Shown: in pieces, positions 47,132-56,060 of the stretch
Layout: every line of letters starts with the position of its first letter
Numbering within the stretch: position 1 is the first letter of the stretch
Assembly: GCF_005889725.1 (NCBI RefSeq)
Contig: NZ_VCKX01000015.1
Coordinates: 1 to 64,000 of the forward strand
Source of the DNA: Nonomuraea zeae
GTDB taxonomy: Bacteria; Actinomycetota; Actinomycetes; Streptosporangiales; Streptosporangiaceae
Direction: 5' to 3'
DNA: 64,000 nucleotides
Notes under the pieces: model-generated
What the model was told of the DNA's origin: nothing
Databases searched by the model: none
What the model saw: only the letters and a program-made list of their open reading frames with translations
Made by a program: the position numbers and the translations under genes

Positions 47132-48880
47132 ATGAAGACCTTGCTTCCCTACGTCTCGACCCCCGACGACCTGCGCGCCCTGCCCGCCGAGCTGCTGCCG
47201 GAGCTGGCCGGCGAGATCCGCGGCTTCCTGATCGACAAGGTGAGCGCCAGAGGCGGCCACCTCGGCTCCAACCTCGGCATCGTCGAGCTCACGATCGCGC
47301 TGCACCGGGTCTTCCGCTCGCCCGACGACGCGATCGTGTTCGACACCGGCCATCAGGCCTACGTACACAAGATCCTCACCGGCCGGCGCGCCGCCTTCGA
47401 CTCGCTGCGCTGCCGCGGCGGCCTCAGCGGCTACCCGAGCAGGGAGGAGTCGGCGCACGACCACCTGGACAGCTCGCACGCCTCCACGGCGCTCGCCTAC
47501 GCCGACGGCATGGCCAAGGCCCGCAGGCTCGCGGGCGACGAGACGCGGGCCGTGGTCGCGGTGGTGGGCGACGGCGCGCTCACCGGCGGCGTGGCCTGGG
47601 AGGCGCTCAACAACCTGGGCGCGGCCAGGCAGCGTCCCGTCATCGTGGTGCTCAACGACAACGGCCGCTCCTACGCGCCGACCCACGGCGGCTGGGCCGA
47701 CCACCTCGCCCGGCTGCGCGGCGGCGGCGGGGCGACCGTCTTCGAGAGCCTCGGCCTGCGCTATCTGGGCCCCGTGGACGGTCATGACATCCCCGCGCTG
47801 GAGCGGGCCATGCGGGCGGCGCGCGAGCTGCGCGCGCCGGTCGTGGTCCACTGCGTCACCCGCAAGGGCCGCGGCTACGGCCCCGCCGAGCAGGATCTCG
47901 ACGAGCACCTGCACGCGATCCCGGTCACCGACCCCGAGTCCGGCAAGCCCGTCAGCCCGGGCGGGAGCACCTGGACGCAGGTGTTCTCGCAGCAGCTCTG
48001 CGAGCTCGGCGCGCGCCGCCGCGACCTGGTCGCCATCACCGCGGCCATGCCGGGGCCGACCGGGCTGGCCTCCTTCGGCCGGCGCTTCCCCGAGCGCATG
48101 TTCGACGTCGGCATCGCCGAGCAGCAGGCGCTGGCCTCGGCCGCGGGGATGGCCATGAGCGGCCTGCATCCCGTGGTCGCGATCTACGCCACGTTCCTCA
48201 ACCGCGCCTTCGGCCAGGTGCTGATGGACGTCGCGCTGCACCGGCTGCCCGTGACGCTCGTGCTCGACCGGGCCGGGATCACCGGGCCCGACGGGCCCAG
48301 CCATCACGGCATGTGGGACCTCGCGGCGCTGGCCGCCGTGCCGGGCATGCGGGTGACCGCGCCGCGTGACGCCGTACGCCTGTGCGAGCTGCTGGAGGAG
48401 GCCGTCGAGCACGACGGCCCGACGGCGCTGCGCTTCCCCAAGGCCGCGGTCGAGGCGGCGATCCCGCCCGTGGGCAGCGCCGGCGGCGTGGACGTGCTGT
48501 CCAGCACCGGTCAGGACGTGTGCCTGGTCGCCGTCGGCCCGATGGCCGGGCCCTGCCTGAGCGCCGCCGCGCTGCTGTCGGCGGCGGGCGCCGGCGTGAC
48601 CGTGGTGGATCCGCGCTGGGTCATCCCGGTCTCCGCCGGCCTGCGCGAGGTCGTCCGCGACAGCAGGCTCGTCGTCACGGTCGAGGACGGCATCGCCGCG
48701 TCAGGGGCCGGCGCCCTGCTCAGGCAGGTGTGCCGGCCCGGCCAGCACGTGCTCAACCTGGGCCTGCCGTGCGCGTTCATCGCGCAGGGCACCAGGTCCG
48801 AGCTGCTCACCGAGGCCGGGCTGACCGGCCAGGGCGTCGCGCACGCCGTCAGACAGGAGCTGAACAGATGGCCGCTGTGA
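47132..48880 (+). CDS. dxs: 1-deoxy-D-xylulose-5-phosphate synthase
   Basis: The 582-residue ThDP enzyme catalyses the first MEP step from pyruvate and glyceraldehyde 3-phosphate. Motifs include [35 protein letters not shown], the ThDP motif GDGALTGG...NLNDN-like segment ([11 protein letters not shown]), VDGHDI, the catalytic Glu in [10 protein letters not shown], and [14 protein letters not shown]. It is about 40-60 residues shorter than the usual Dxs. ispG overlaps its 3' end, and the operon diverges from the geosmin/encapsulin arm. Confidence 0.94.
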   Translation: MKTLLPYVSTPDDLRALPAELLPELAGEIRGFLIDKVSARGGHLGSNLGIVELTIALHRVFRSPDDAIVFDTGHQAYVHKILTGRRAAFDSLRCRGGLSGYPSREESAHDHLDSSHASTALAYADGMAKARRLAGDETRAVVAVVGDGALTGGVAWEALNNLGAARQRPVIVVLNDNGRSYAPTHGGWADHLARLRGGGGATVFESLGLRYLGPVDGHDIPALERAMRAARELRAPVVVHCVTRKGRGYGPAEQDLDEHLHAIPVTDPESGKPVSPGGSTWTQVFSQQLCELGARRRDLVAITAAMPGPTGLASFGRRFPERMFDVGIAEQQALASAAGMAMSGLHPVVAIYATFLNRAFGQVLMDVALHRLPVTLVLDRAGITGPDGPSHHGMWDLAALAAVPGMRVTAPRDAVRLCELLEEAVEHDGPTALRFPKAAVEAAIPPVGSAGGVDVLSSTGQDVCLVAVGPMAGPCLSAAALLSAAGAGVTVVDPRWVIPVSAGLREVVRDSRLVVTVEDGIAASGAGALLRQVCRPGQHVLNLGLPCAFIAQGTRSELLTEAGLTGQGVAHAVRQELNRWPL

Positions 48881-49983
48881 ACCTCGGGCTCCCGCCCGTA
48901 CGCCGCTCCCGCCGCGTCTCCCGCCAGGTCATGGTCGCGAACGTGCCGGTCGGCGGCGACGCGCCGGTCTCTGTGCAGTCGATGACCACGACGGTCACGG
49001 CCGACGTGGACGCCACGCTGCAGCAGATCGCGGAGCTGACCGCGGCGGGCTGCCAGATCGTCAGGGTGGCCGTGCCGACCCAGGACGACGCCGACGCGCT
49101 GCCCGCCATCGCCGCGAGGTCGCAGATCCCGGTGATCGCGGACATCCACTTCCAGCCGCGTTACGTGTTCGCGGCCATCCGGGCGGGCTGCGCGGCCGTC
49201 CGCGTCAATCCCGGCAACATCAAGAAATTCGACGACAAGGTGGGCGAGATCGCGCGGGCCGCGGCGGACTGCGGCGTGCCGATCAGGATCGGCGTCAACG
49301 CCGGCTCGCTCGACCCCAGGCTGCTGGACAAGCACGGCAAGGCCACCCCCGAGGCGCTGGTGGAGTCGGCGCTGTGGGAGTGCTCGCTGTTCGAGGAGCA
49401 TGGGTTCCGCGAGCTGAAGATCTCGGTCAAGCACCACGACCCGCAGGTGATGGTCGCGGCCTACCGGCTGCTGGCCAGGAGCTGCGACTATCCGCTGCAC
49501 CTGGGCGTGACCGAGGCCGGGCCGCTCATGCAGGGCACGATCAAGTCGGCGGTGGCCTTCGGGCTGCTGCTCGACGAGGGCATCGGCGACACGATCAGGG
49601 TCTCGCTGTCCGCGCCTCCGGTGGAGGAGGTCAAGGTGGGGATCGGCATCCTGGAGTCGCTGGGGCTGCGGCGGCGCAGCCTGGAGATCGTCTCCTGCCC
49701 GTCCTGCGGGCGGGCCCAGGTCGACGTCTACACGCTGGCGGACCGGGTGACGGCCGCGCTCGACGGGTTCCCCCACCCCTTGCGGGTGGCGGTCATGGGC
49801 TGCGTGGTCAACGGGCCGGGCGAGGCCCGCGAGGCGGACCTGGGCGTGGCCTCGGGCAACGGCAAGGGGCAGATCTTCGTCAGGGGCGAGGTCGTCAAGA
49901 CCGTCCCCGAGTCGCAGATCGTGGAGACGCTGGTCGAGGAGGCCATGCGCATCGCGGAGGAGCAGGAGGCCGCCCGGCCGTAG
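48868..49983 (+). CDS. ispG: 4-hydroxy-3-methylbut-2-en-1-yl diphosphate synthase IspG
   Basis: The 371-residue iron-sulfur MEP enzyme (GcpE) has a TIM-barrel part ([53 protein letters not shown]). The C-terminal cluster domain has Cys in [11 protein letters not shown] and [11 protein letters not shown]. It overlaps dxs by 13 bp; GTG 48877, which overlaps the stop as GTGA, is an alternative start. Together with Dxs and IspH it covers steps 1, 6 and 7 of the pathway. Confidence 0.95.
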   Translation: MAAVNLGLPPVRRSRRVSRQVMVANVPVGGDAPVSVQSMTTTVTADVDATLQQIAELTAAGCQIVRVAVPTQDDADALPAIAARSQIPVIADIHFQPRYVFAAIRAGCAAVRVNPGNIKKFDDKVGEIARAAADCGVPIRIGVNAGSLDPRLLDKHGKATPEALVESALWECSLFEEHGFRELKISVKHHDPQVMVAAYRLLARSCDYPLHLGVTEAGPLMQGTIKSAVAFGLLLDEGIGDTIRVSLSAPPVEEVKVGIGILESLGLRRRSLEIVSCPSCGRAQVDVYTLADRVTAALDGFPHPLRVAVMGCVVNGPGEAREADLGVASGNGKGQIFVRGEVVKTVPESQIVETLVEEAMRIAEEQEAARP

Positions 49984-49998
49984 CCCGCGGTGCCGGGC
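49983..49998. terminator. Short GC hairpin between ispG and protease gene
   Basis: GCCCG (49983-49987) and CGGGC (49994-49998) can pair around a 6-nt loop in the 33-bp gap between two convergent genes. It is a weak bidirectional terminator candidate. Confidence 0.4.
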
Positions 49999-50016
49999 GG
50001 GCCTCCCGCTCCGGCC

Positions 50017-51390
50017 CTAGACGCGCTGCCAGAGCGCGGGCACGTTCGGCGGCTCCCAGCCCGCCTGCGAGGTGTGCCCCTGGAGGCACCGGTACGCCGC
50101 CCCGCCGTAGGTCACCGTGGCGCCGGTCGCGTACGCGGTGTTCGGGGCCCACGTGCCGCCCGGGTTCGTCGGCGAGACGGTCGGCGAGCCCGTGCCGCCG
50201 CCGCCCTGGGTGGCGAGGGTCAGGCCGTAGGCGGACAGGATCTCGTTGACCGGCTGGAAGTACGTGGTCCCGCCCGAGCCGCAGTTGCCCGAGCCGCCGG
50301 ACGTGACGCCCTGGGCCTGGTCGCCCGAGATGAACGAGCCGCCCGAGTCGCCGGGCTCCGCGCACACGTTGGTCCTGGTCACGCCGGAGACCGTGCCCTG
50401 CGAGTAGGTGACGCTGGTGTTGAGCTGCTGCACCGAGCCGCAGTGGTACTGCGTGGTCGATCCGGACCGGCAGATCGAGGAGCCGACCTGGGCGACCGTG
50501 GAGCCGCGCACCGGCAGGACGCCCGAGCCGTAGGCGTTCACCACGCCGACCGGGGTCCACTGGGAGTTGACCTCGATCCAGGAGTAGTCGTTGCCGGGGA
50601 AGGAGGACCCGCGGAAGGTGCCCTGGGCGACCCTGTTGGAGCCCGACGTGCTCGCGCCGGTGCTGCCACAGTGCCCGGCGCTGACGAAGCCGCCCTGCGA
50701 GCCCGCCTTGGTCACGGAGAACCCGACCGAGCAGCGCGAGCCCGAGCCGATGTAGTAGGCGTCGCCGCCGCGCACGTCGTAGTAGGTGACCGGCCGCTCG
50801 TCCGAGCGCACGACGCGGACGGCCGAGACGTCGGCGCCGCTGGCCTTCACCCAGGCGGCCGCCTTGGCGGGGGTGGAGGTCAGGACGGCGACGGAGTTCT
50901 CGACGACGTCCACGTACCAGACGGGGGCGGTCCGCGGCGCCGCGGCCGCGGCCCGGTCGAGGGTGGCCTTGACCTGGTCGAGCCGGGCGAGCGAGCGGGT
51001 GACCACGCGGGCCTCGACGCCGGCCGCGGTGATGGCCGCCGCCTGCGCGGGGTCGGTGGTGGCGGTGACGGGGGTGGCGGTCGGGCCGGTGACCCAGCTG
51101 CCGCCGTAGGAGGCCCCGAGCAGCGCCTTCAGCCGGGGCTCCACGCCGGCCGCGGCGGCCTCGTTGACCAGGCGGGCGGCAGCCTGCTCGGAGGTGAGGC
51201 CGAGGTCGCGGCCGAGCGCGTCCACCAGGCCCCGCGGGGGGTCGGCCGTGGCGGACGCGCTCGCCAGGGCCATGGCGTAGAGGTTGTCGTCTCGGGTTGA
51301 GGCGCCGCCGGCGGCCAGCGCGACGGCCGGGACGGTGATGAGGGTGACGGTTAACGCGACGGCGGCCGTCACGGTCTTTCTGCGGAGCAT
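50017..51390 (-). CDS. Secreted S1 (alpha-lytic type) serine protease with carbohydrate-binding tail
   Basis: The 457-residue preproprotease has a signal peptide (MLRRKTVTAAVALTVTLITV), a propeptide to about residue 195, and a chymotrypsin-like domain. Its triad is His in FVSAGHCG, Asp in GNDYSWIEV and Ser in EPGDSGGSF. After a Gly/Pro/Thr linker comes a CBM5/12-like module with WAPNTAYATGATVTYGGAAY and WEPPNVPALWQ, typical of chitin or cellulose binding. Resembles Streptogrisin C. The propeptide matches the alpha-lytic pro-region type. ATG 51390 follows GGAGAG. Confidence 0.92.
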   Translation of the reverse strand: MLRRKTVTAAVALTVTLITVPAVALAAGGASTRDDNLYAMALASASATADPPRGLVDALGRDLGLTSEQAAARLVNEAAAAGVEPRLKALLGASYGGSWVTGPTATPVTATTDPAQAAAITAAGVEARVVTRSLARLDQVKATLDRAAAAAPRTAPVWYVDVVENSVAVLTSTPAKAAAWVKASGADVSAVRVVRSDERPVTYYDVRGGDAYYIGSGSRCSVGFSVTKAGSQGGFVSAGHCGSTGASTSGSNRVAQGTFRGSSFPGNDYSWIEVNSQWTPVGVVNAYGSGVLPVRGSTVAQVGSSICRSGSTTQYHCGSVQQLNTSVTYSQGTVSGVTRTNVCAEPGDSGGSFISGDQAQGVTSGGSGNCGSGGTTYFQPVNEILSAYGLTLATQGGGGTGSPTVSPTNPGGTWAPNTAYATGATVTYGGAAYRCLQGHTSQAGWEPPNVPALWQRV

Positions 51391-51501
51391 CGGTGACTCT
51401 CCTCGTACTGGGGGGTGCCGCCACGGTACGTGCTCGAACACGAGGAGTGGTCGTGTCAAAAGACCCCTATCGCGGTGTTATGCCAGGCGGAACGCCAGGC
51501 T

Positions 51502-51525
51502 GTTTGATGCTCTATGTGGGGGTAT
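51502..51525 (+). promoter_or_regulatory. Sigma-B-like stress promoter
   Basis: GTTT (51502-51505), a 14-bp spacer and GGGTAT (51520-51525) fit the actinomycete sigma-B-family consensus GTTT-N14-16-GGGTAY. It lies 33 bp before the start of the downstream dehydrogenase, a normal leader length. Confidence 0.55.
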
Positions 51526-51558
51526 GCGGCATTTGTGCACCTGCGGTGAGGAGACACC

Positions 51559-52740
51559 ATGAAGGCAGTCACCTGGCACGGCAAGCGCGACGTACGAGTC
51601 GAGGAGGTCCCCGACCCCGTCATCAAGGAGCCCAACGACGCGGTCATCCGCGTGACCAGCACCGGGATCTGCGGCTCCGACCTGCACCTGTACGAAGTGC
51701 TCGGCCCCTTCATGGCCGACGGCGACATCCTCGGGCACGAGCCGATGGGCATCGTCGAAGAGGTGGGGCCCGCGATCAGCACGCTCAAGCCCGGTGACCG
51801 CGTGGTCATCCCGTTCAACATCTCCTGCGGCCACTGCCACATGTGCGGCCTGGAGCTGTACGCACAATGCGAGACCACCCAGGTGCGCGAGCAGGGCACG
51901 GGAGCGGCCCTGTTCGGCTACACGAAGCTCTACGGCCGGGTCCCCGGCGGGCAGGCCGAGTACCTGAGGGTCCCCGAGGCCCAGTTCGGCCCGATCAGGG
52001 TGCCGGCCGGGCCGCCGGACGAGCGGTTCGTGTACCTGTCCGACGTGCTGCCCACCTCCTGGCAGGCCGTGGCGTTCGCGGACATCCCCGAGCGCGGCAG
52101 CGTCACCGTCTTCGGCCTCGGCCCCATCGGCCAGATGAGCGCCCGCATCGCCCGCCACCTCGGCCACCGGGTGATCGGCGTGGACGGCGTCACCGAGCGG
52201 CTGGAGATGGCCCGCCGCCACGGCATCGAGGTCGTCGACGCGAGCGAGGTCATGAACGTCCCCGCGGAGATCCGCGACCTGACCTCGGGGCGCGGCACCG
52301 ACTCGGTCATCGACGCGGTCGGCATGGAGGCGCACGGCTCGCCCGCCGCCAAGCTGGCCCAGACGCTCACGGGGATGCTGCCCGACGCGGTGGCCGCACC
52401 GCTGATGTCGAACGTGGGCATCGACCGCCTCGCCGCGCTCAACCAGGCCATCGACTCCGTACGCAGGGGCGGCGTCATCTCCGTCGTCGGCGTGTACGGC
52501 GGCATGACGGACCCGATGCCCATGCTGCGCATGTTCGACAAGGGCATCACGCTGCGCATGGGACAGGCTCACGTCAAGCGGTGGATCAGCGCGCTCATGC
52601 CGCTGGTGACCGACGATGCCGATCCGCTCGGCGTGCTGGACCTGACCACTCACCGCCTGCCGCTGGATCAGGCACCGGCTGGGTATGAGATGTTCCAAAA
52701 GAAGGCAGATGGCGCGGTCAAGATCCTCCTCCAGCCGTAA
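51559..52740 (+). CDS. Zinc-dependent alcohol dehydrogenase (FDH-like MDR family)
   Basis: The 393-residue medium-chain dehydrogenase has catalytic zinc ligands in STGICGSDLHLYE and LGHEPMG. The structural zinc loop has C-x2-C-x2-C-x7-C-like spacing (SCGHCHMCGLELYAQC). The NAD fold VFGLGPIGQMSARIA follows. The closest subgroup is the glutathione-independent formaldehyde dehydrogenase-like one. GAGGAG precedes the ATG. A sigma-B-like promoter suggests stress induction. Confidence 0.88.
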   Translation: MKAVTWHGKRDVRVEEVPDPVIKEPNDAVIRVTSTGICGSDLHLYEVLGPFMADGDILGHEPMGIVEEVGPAISTLKPGDRVVIPFNISCGHCHMCGLELYAQCETTQVREQGTGAALFGYTKLYGRVPGGQAEYLRVPEAQFGPIRVPAGPPDERFVYLSDVLPTSWQAVAFADIPERGSVTVFGLGPIGQMSARIARHLGHRVIGVDGVTERLEMARRHGIEVVDASEVMNVPAEIRDLTSGRGTDSVIDAVGMEAHGSPAAKLAQTLTGMLPDAVAAPLMSNVGIDRLAALNQAIDSVRRGGVISVVGVYGGMTDPMPMLRMFDKGITLRMGQAHVKRWISALMPLVTDDADPLGVLDLTTHRLPLDQAPAGYEMFQKKADGAVKILLQP

Positions 52741-52792
52741 CCTGGCAGGTCAGCAGGGTTTCGCGGCCCTGGGAGAGGGCAGCGGAGCGTTC

Positions 52793-53842
52793 ATGAGAGT
52801 CGTTGTGGTGGGGGCTACCGGTAACGTCGGCACCAGCGTGGTACGCGCGCTGTCCACGGACGACGACGTGACCTCGATCGTGGGGGTCGCGCGCCGGTTG
52901 CCCGGCTGGCGGGTCGACCGCACCGACTGGCGGCAGGCCGACGTGGCCACCGACGACCTCGCGCGGATCTTCGAGGGCGCGGACGCCGTGGTCCATCTCG
53001 CCTGGCTCTTCCAGCCGACCAGGAGCCCGGCGGTGACCTGGCGGGCGAACGTGCTCGGCAGCATGCGCGTGTTCCGGGCGGCGGCGGAGGCGGGGGTGTC
53101 CGCGCTGATCCACGCCTCGTCCGTGGGGGCGTACTCGCCGGGGCCCAAGGACCGGCCGGTGGACGAGAGCTGGCCCACGCACGGCTGGCCGGGCGCCGCG
53201 TACGGGCGCGAGAAGGCCTACGTGGAGCGGGTGCTCGACGTCTTCGAGCACGATCACCCGAACATCCGGGTGGTGCGCATGCGCCCGGGATTCATCTTCC
53301 AGCGGGCGGCCGCGACCGAGCAGCGCAGGCTGTTCGGCGGGCCGTTCGTGCCGCGGCGGCTGATGCGGGCGGGCCGGATCCCGTTCGTGCCGGACATCCC
53401 CGGGCTGCGGCTGCAGGTCCTGCACGCCGACGATGCGGCGCAGGCGTACCGGCTGGCCGTGACGAAACCCGTGCGAGGGGCGTTCAACCTGGCCGCCGAG
53501 CCCGTGCTCGACGCGCACGACCTGGCCCAGCTGCTCGGCGCGCGCACAGTCCCGGTCCCGCAGGGCGTGGCCAGGGCGGCCGTGGCGGCCGGCTGGCACC
53601 TGCGGCTCGTGGCCGCCGCGCCCGGCCTGCTCGAACTGGCCCTGCACATCCCCGTGATGCGAATGGACCGTGCCAAAGAGGTGCTGGGCTGGACGCCGCG
53701 GCGCTCGTCGTGGGACGCGGTGCGCGAGCTGTTCGAGGGGCTGCACGACGGCGCCGGCATGGACACCGCGCCGCTCGCTCCCGACGGAGGTCCGGCCGGC
53801 CGGGTCAAGGAGCTGGCCAGTGGCATGGGCGGACGTCCATGA
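52793..53842 (+). CDS. NAD-dependent epimerase/dehydratase (extended SDR)
   Basis: The 349-residue protein has the Rossmann glycine motif VVVGATGNVGTSVV, HLAWLFQPTRSP, Ser-active region IHASSVGAYSPGP, and the Tyr-x3-Lys pair in YGREKAYVE. It is an extended short-chain dehydrogenase acting probably on a nucleotide sugar or a related substrate. It is 52 bp after the dehydrogenase gene and may be in the same transcript. Confidence 0.85.
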   Translation: MRVVVVGATGNVGTSVVRALSTDDDVTSIVGVARRLPGWRVDRTDWRQADVATDDLARIFEGADAVVHLAWLFQPTRSPAVTWRANVLGSMRVFRAAAEAGVSALIHASSVGAYSPGPKDRPVDESWPTHGWPGAAYGREKAYVERVLDVFEHDHPNIRVVRMRPGFIFQRAAATEQRRLFGGPFVPRRLMRAGRIPFVPDIPGLRLQVLHADDAAQAYRLAVTKPVRGAFNLAAEPVLDAHDLAQLLGARTVPVPQGVARAAVAAGWHLRLVAAAPGLLELALHIPVMRMDRAKEVLGWTPRRSSWDAVRELFEGLHDGAGMDTAPLAPDGGPAGRVKELASGMGGRP

Positions 53843-54063
53843 TGACTGCGGCGTGTAATTCCTTCTTGCCAGGGAAGTAGGAGGGTACGCGAGGTCCAGA
53901 AGTGCGGCCCTGCGTGTCGGTTGACACGGAGGAGCGCCATGGATCTCAGGCACGGACCGGCTCTCAGCACAGGCAGGCCGTGCCCTCTCTCTTTTTCAGG
54001 CAAGGCGCTCCACCTGGTGGTTCCGCGCGTCGGCGGGTCCCGGCAAGGTGGAAGGAGACTGCC

Positions 54064-54537
54064 ATGCGCACCCTTCTGACCCAGCCCTTCAACTTCCGCG
54101 ATGTCACCAAGCTGCGCCGTGAGGTCGCCGCACAGGCGGCGAACTGCGGGCTGAGCGGTCCCCGGCTGGACGACTTCGTCCTGGCCGTGCACGAGAGCGT
54201 GGTGAACGCCGTGGAGCACGGCGGCGGTCACGGGCACTTCAGGCTGTGGACGGTCGACGGGATCATCCGCTCGGAGACGACCGACCGGGGAGCGGGCATC
54301 CCGGACGGCTATCTCAACGGCCACCGGCGGCCGTCCGACATGTCCTACACCGGCAGGGGGATCTACCTCATCCGCCGGTTGTGCGACACGGCCGACTTCG
54401 ACACGGGGCCGCGCGGCACCAAGGTCCGGCTCACCATGCGGTTACCGAAGGGGCCGGATCGCAGCACGCACGGGGCCATGAGACGGATCAGGGTCACGGC
54501 GACGCCCCAGCGCCTGCTCGGCCGCTTCGTCGCCTGA
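54064..54537 (+). CDS. Anti-sigma regulatory factor-like ATPase (HATPase_c, RsbW type)
   Basis: The 157-residue GHKL ATPase has the N box VHESVVNAVEHGGG, G1 box TDRGAGIPDG and G2 region GRGIYLIRRLCD. Such proteins bind sigma factors or phosphorylate STAS antagonists. No sigma factor is adjacent. ATG 54064 follows GGAGACTGCC. It could partner the STAS protein at 39603, but this is a guess. Confidence 0.85.
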   Translation: MRTLLTQPFNFRDVTKLRREVAAQAANCGLSGPRLDDFVLAVHESVVNAVEHGGGHGHFRLWTVDGIIRSETTDRGAGIPDGYLNGHRRPSDMSYTGRGIYLIRRLCDTADFDTGPRGTKVRLTMRLPKGPDRSTHGAMRRIRVTATPQRLLGRFVA

Positions 54538-54597
54538 TCCGGGCGCCCGCCGCCGCCGCCCGGCTGACCTGGCCCGCCGCCGGGTAGGCTCGCGTAC

Positions 54598-55497
54598 GTG
54601 AGCGGCGACATGCCTTCCCCAGGGATCATCTCCCCGGTCCGGCGCATCGGGCGGCGGGAGTTCGATTTCGAGCGCCAGATCGCCATCATGGCCATCGTCA
54701 ACAGGACCCCCAATTCCTTCCACGACCAGGGCCGCACCTACGAGCTCGACCGGGCCGTCGCGGCCGCCGTGAAAGCCGTGGACGACGGGGCCGACTGGGT
54801 GGACATCGGCGGATTCGCCTTCAGCGCGGCCCAGGCGCAGATCGGCGCCGAGGAGGAGATCGAGCGGGTCGTCCCCGTCATCGCCGAGGTCAGAGCCGCC
54901 ACCGACGCCGTGATCTCCGTGGACACCCACCGGGCCGCGGTGGCGCAGGCGGCCATCGAGGCCGGCGCCGACGTCATCAACGACACCAACGGCCTGCGCG
55001 AGCCCGGCATCGCCGAGGTCGCGGCCGAGGCCGGCGTCACCGTGATCGTCACCCACAGCCTCGGCGGGCCCGGCAGGCGGGTCTTCCGGCCGAGCTATTC
55101 CGACGTCGTCTCCGAGGTGGCGGGCTTCCTGCGCGAGCGGGTCTCGTTCGCGCTGAAGGCGGGGATCGCCGCCGACCGGATCATCATCGATCCCGGGCAC
55201 GACCTGAACAAGAACACCTTCCACTCCCTGGAGCTGACGCGCCGGCTGGAGGAGATCACCGCGATCGGCTACCCGACGCTGGTGGCGCTGTCCAACAAGG
55301 ACTTCATCGGGGAGACGCTCGACCGTCCGCAGGGGGAGCGGACCGAGGGCACGATCGCCGCCAACGTCCTGTCCATCGTCAAGGGCGCCCGCATCCTGCG
55401 CGTGCACGACGTGGCCGCGGCGGTGGCGTCCGTCCGCATGACCGAGGCCGTGCTCGGCTGGCGCGGCCCGATCGCCCCAAGTCACAATCTGGCGTGA
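54598..55497 (+). CDS. Dihydropteroate synthase family protein (FolP2-like)
   Basis: The 299-residue TIM barrel has IMAIVNRTPNSFHDQGRTYE where the canonical enzyme reads NVTPDSFSDGG, then VDIGGFAFSAAQAQIGAEEE, VISVDTHRAAVAQAAIEAG and IIDPGHDLNKNT. The altered pterin and phosphate loops resemble FolP2 of mycobacteria, which has not shown dihydropteroate synthase activity. No folate genes are adjacent. GTG start at 54598. It may have a different pterin-related or regulatory function. Confidence 0.82.
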   Translation: MSGDMPSPGIISPVRRIGRREFDFERQIAIMAIVNRTPNSFHDQGRTYELDRAVAAAVKAVDDGADWVDIGGFAFSAAQAQIGAEEEIERVVPVIAEVRAATDAVISVDTHRAAVAQAAIEAGADVINDTNGLREPGIAEVAAEAGVTVIVTHSLGGPGRRVFRPSYSDVVSEVAGFLRERVSFALKAGIAADRIIIDPGHDLNKNTFHSLELTRRLEEITAIGYPTLVALSNKDFIGETLDRPQGERTEGTIAANVLSIVKGARILRVHDVAAAVASVRMTEAVLGWRGPIAPSHNLA

Positions 55498-55507
55498 GGA
55501 GTGCCAC

Positions 55508-55906
55508 GTGAGCGAGCGCAAGCCGGCTGGACTTCCCTTCGAGAGCTGGGTCGACCGGCAGATCCGCGAGGCGGAGGAGCGCGGCCAGTTCGACGACCTG
55601 CCGGGCGCCGGCAAGCCGCTGCCCGGCCTCGACCGGCATCACGACGAGATGTGGTGGATCAAGCAGAAGCTGGAGAGCGAAGGGCTGTCCATGCCGCTGC
55701 CGCCCACGCTGGCGTTGCGCAAGGAGGCGGAGGAGGCGCTGGCCGAGGCGCGCGGGGCCAGGACCGAGGCCGAGGCACGGCGGATCGTCGAGGACGTCAA
55801 CGACAAGATCCGCAAGGCGATCAGGACGGGGTTGTCGGGGCCGCCGCTCAATCTGATGCCCTTCGACGCCGACGCGATCGTGTCGGAGTGGCGCAAGGCC
55901 CGATAG
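55508..55906 (+). CDS. DUF1992 (DnaJ-C28-like) domain protein
   Basis: The 132-residue protein carries the DUF1992 motif WVDRQIREAEERGQFDDLPG followed by AGKPLPGLD. A charged helix and a second short motif (IVEDVNDKIRKAI, NLMPFDADAIVSEW) follow. The family is linked to DNAJC28 in eukaryotes, but bacterial members lack a J-domain and have no known role. GTG start follows AGGAG by 7 nt and is 10 bp after the FolP2-like stop, so the two are probably co-transcribed. Confidence 0.83.
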   Translation: MSERKPAGLPFESWVDRQIREAEERGQFDDLPGAGKPLPGLDRHHDEMWWIKQKLESEGLSMPLPPTLALRKEAEEALAEARGARTEAEARRIVEDVNDKIRKAIRTGLSGPPLNLMPFDADAIVSEWRKAR

Positions 55907-55910
55907 CGAA

Positions 55911-56052
55911 GGAGGCCCGGACCCAGGTCCGAGCCTCCTCCGAGGGCTGAAGAAGGCCCGGATCGTAATCCGGGCTTCCTTCGAGGGCTGAGGGACCCGG
56001 GTCAGGCGGGCCCCTCGGTCCGGTCAGGGGCCCGGTCCAAGGTCCGGGCCCC
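55911..56052. terminator. Cascade of three hairpins between convergent genes
   Basis: Stem 1 (55911-55938) pairs GGAGGC...GCCTCC, stem 2 (55952-55980) pairs CCCGGAT...ATCCGGG, and stem 3 (56027-56052) pairs GGGGCCCGG...CCGGGCCCC. The connecting text CGAGGGCTGA is repeated after stems 1 and 2. Together they form a strong bidirectional terminator between the DUF1992 and GH6 genes. Confidence 0.8.
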
Positions 56053-56060
56053 TTGAGCTT

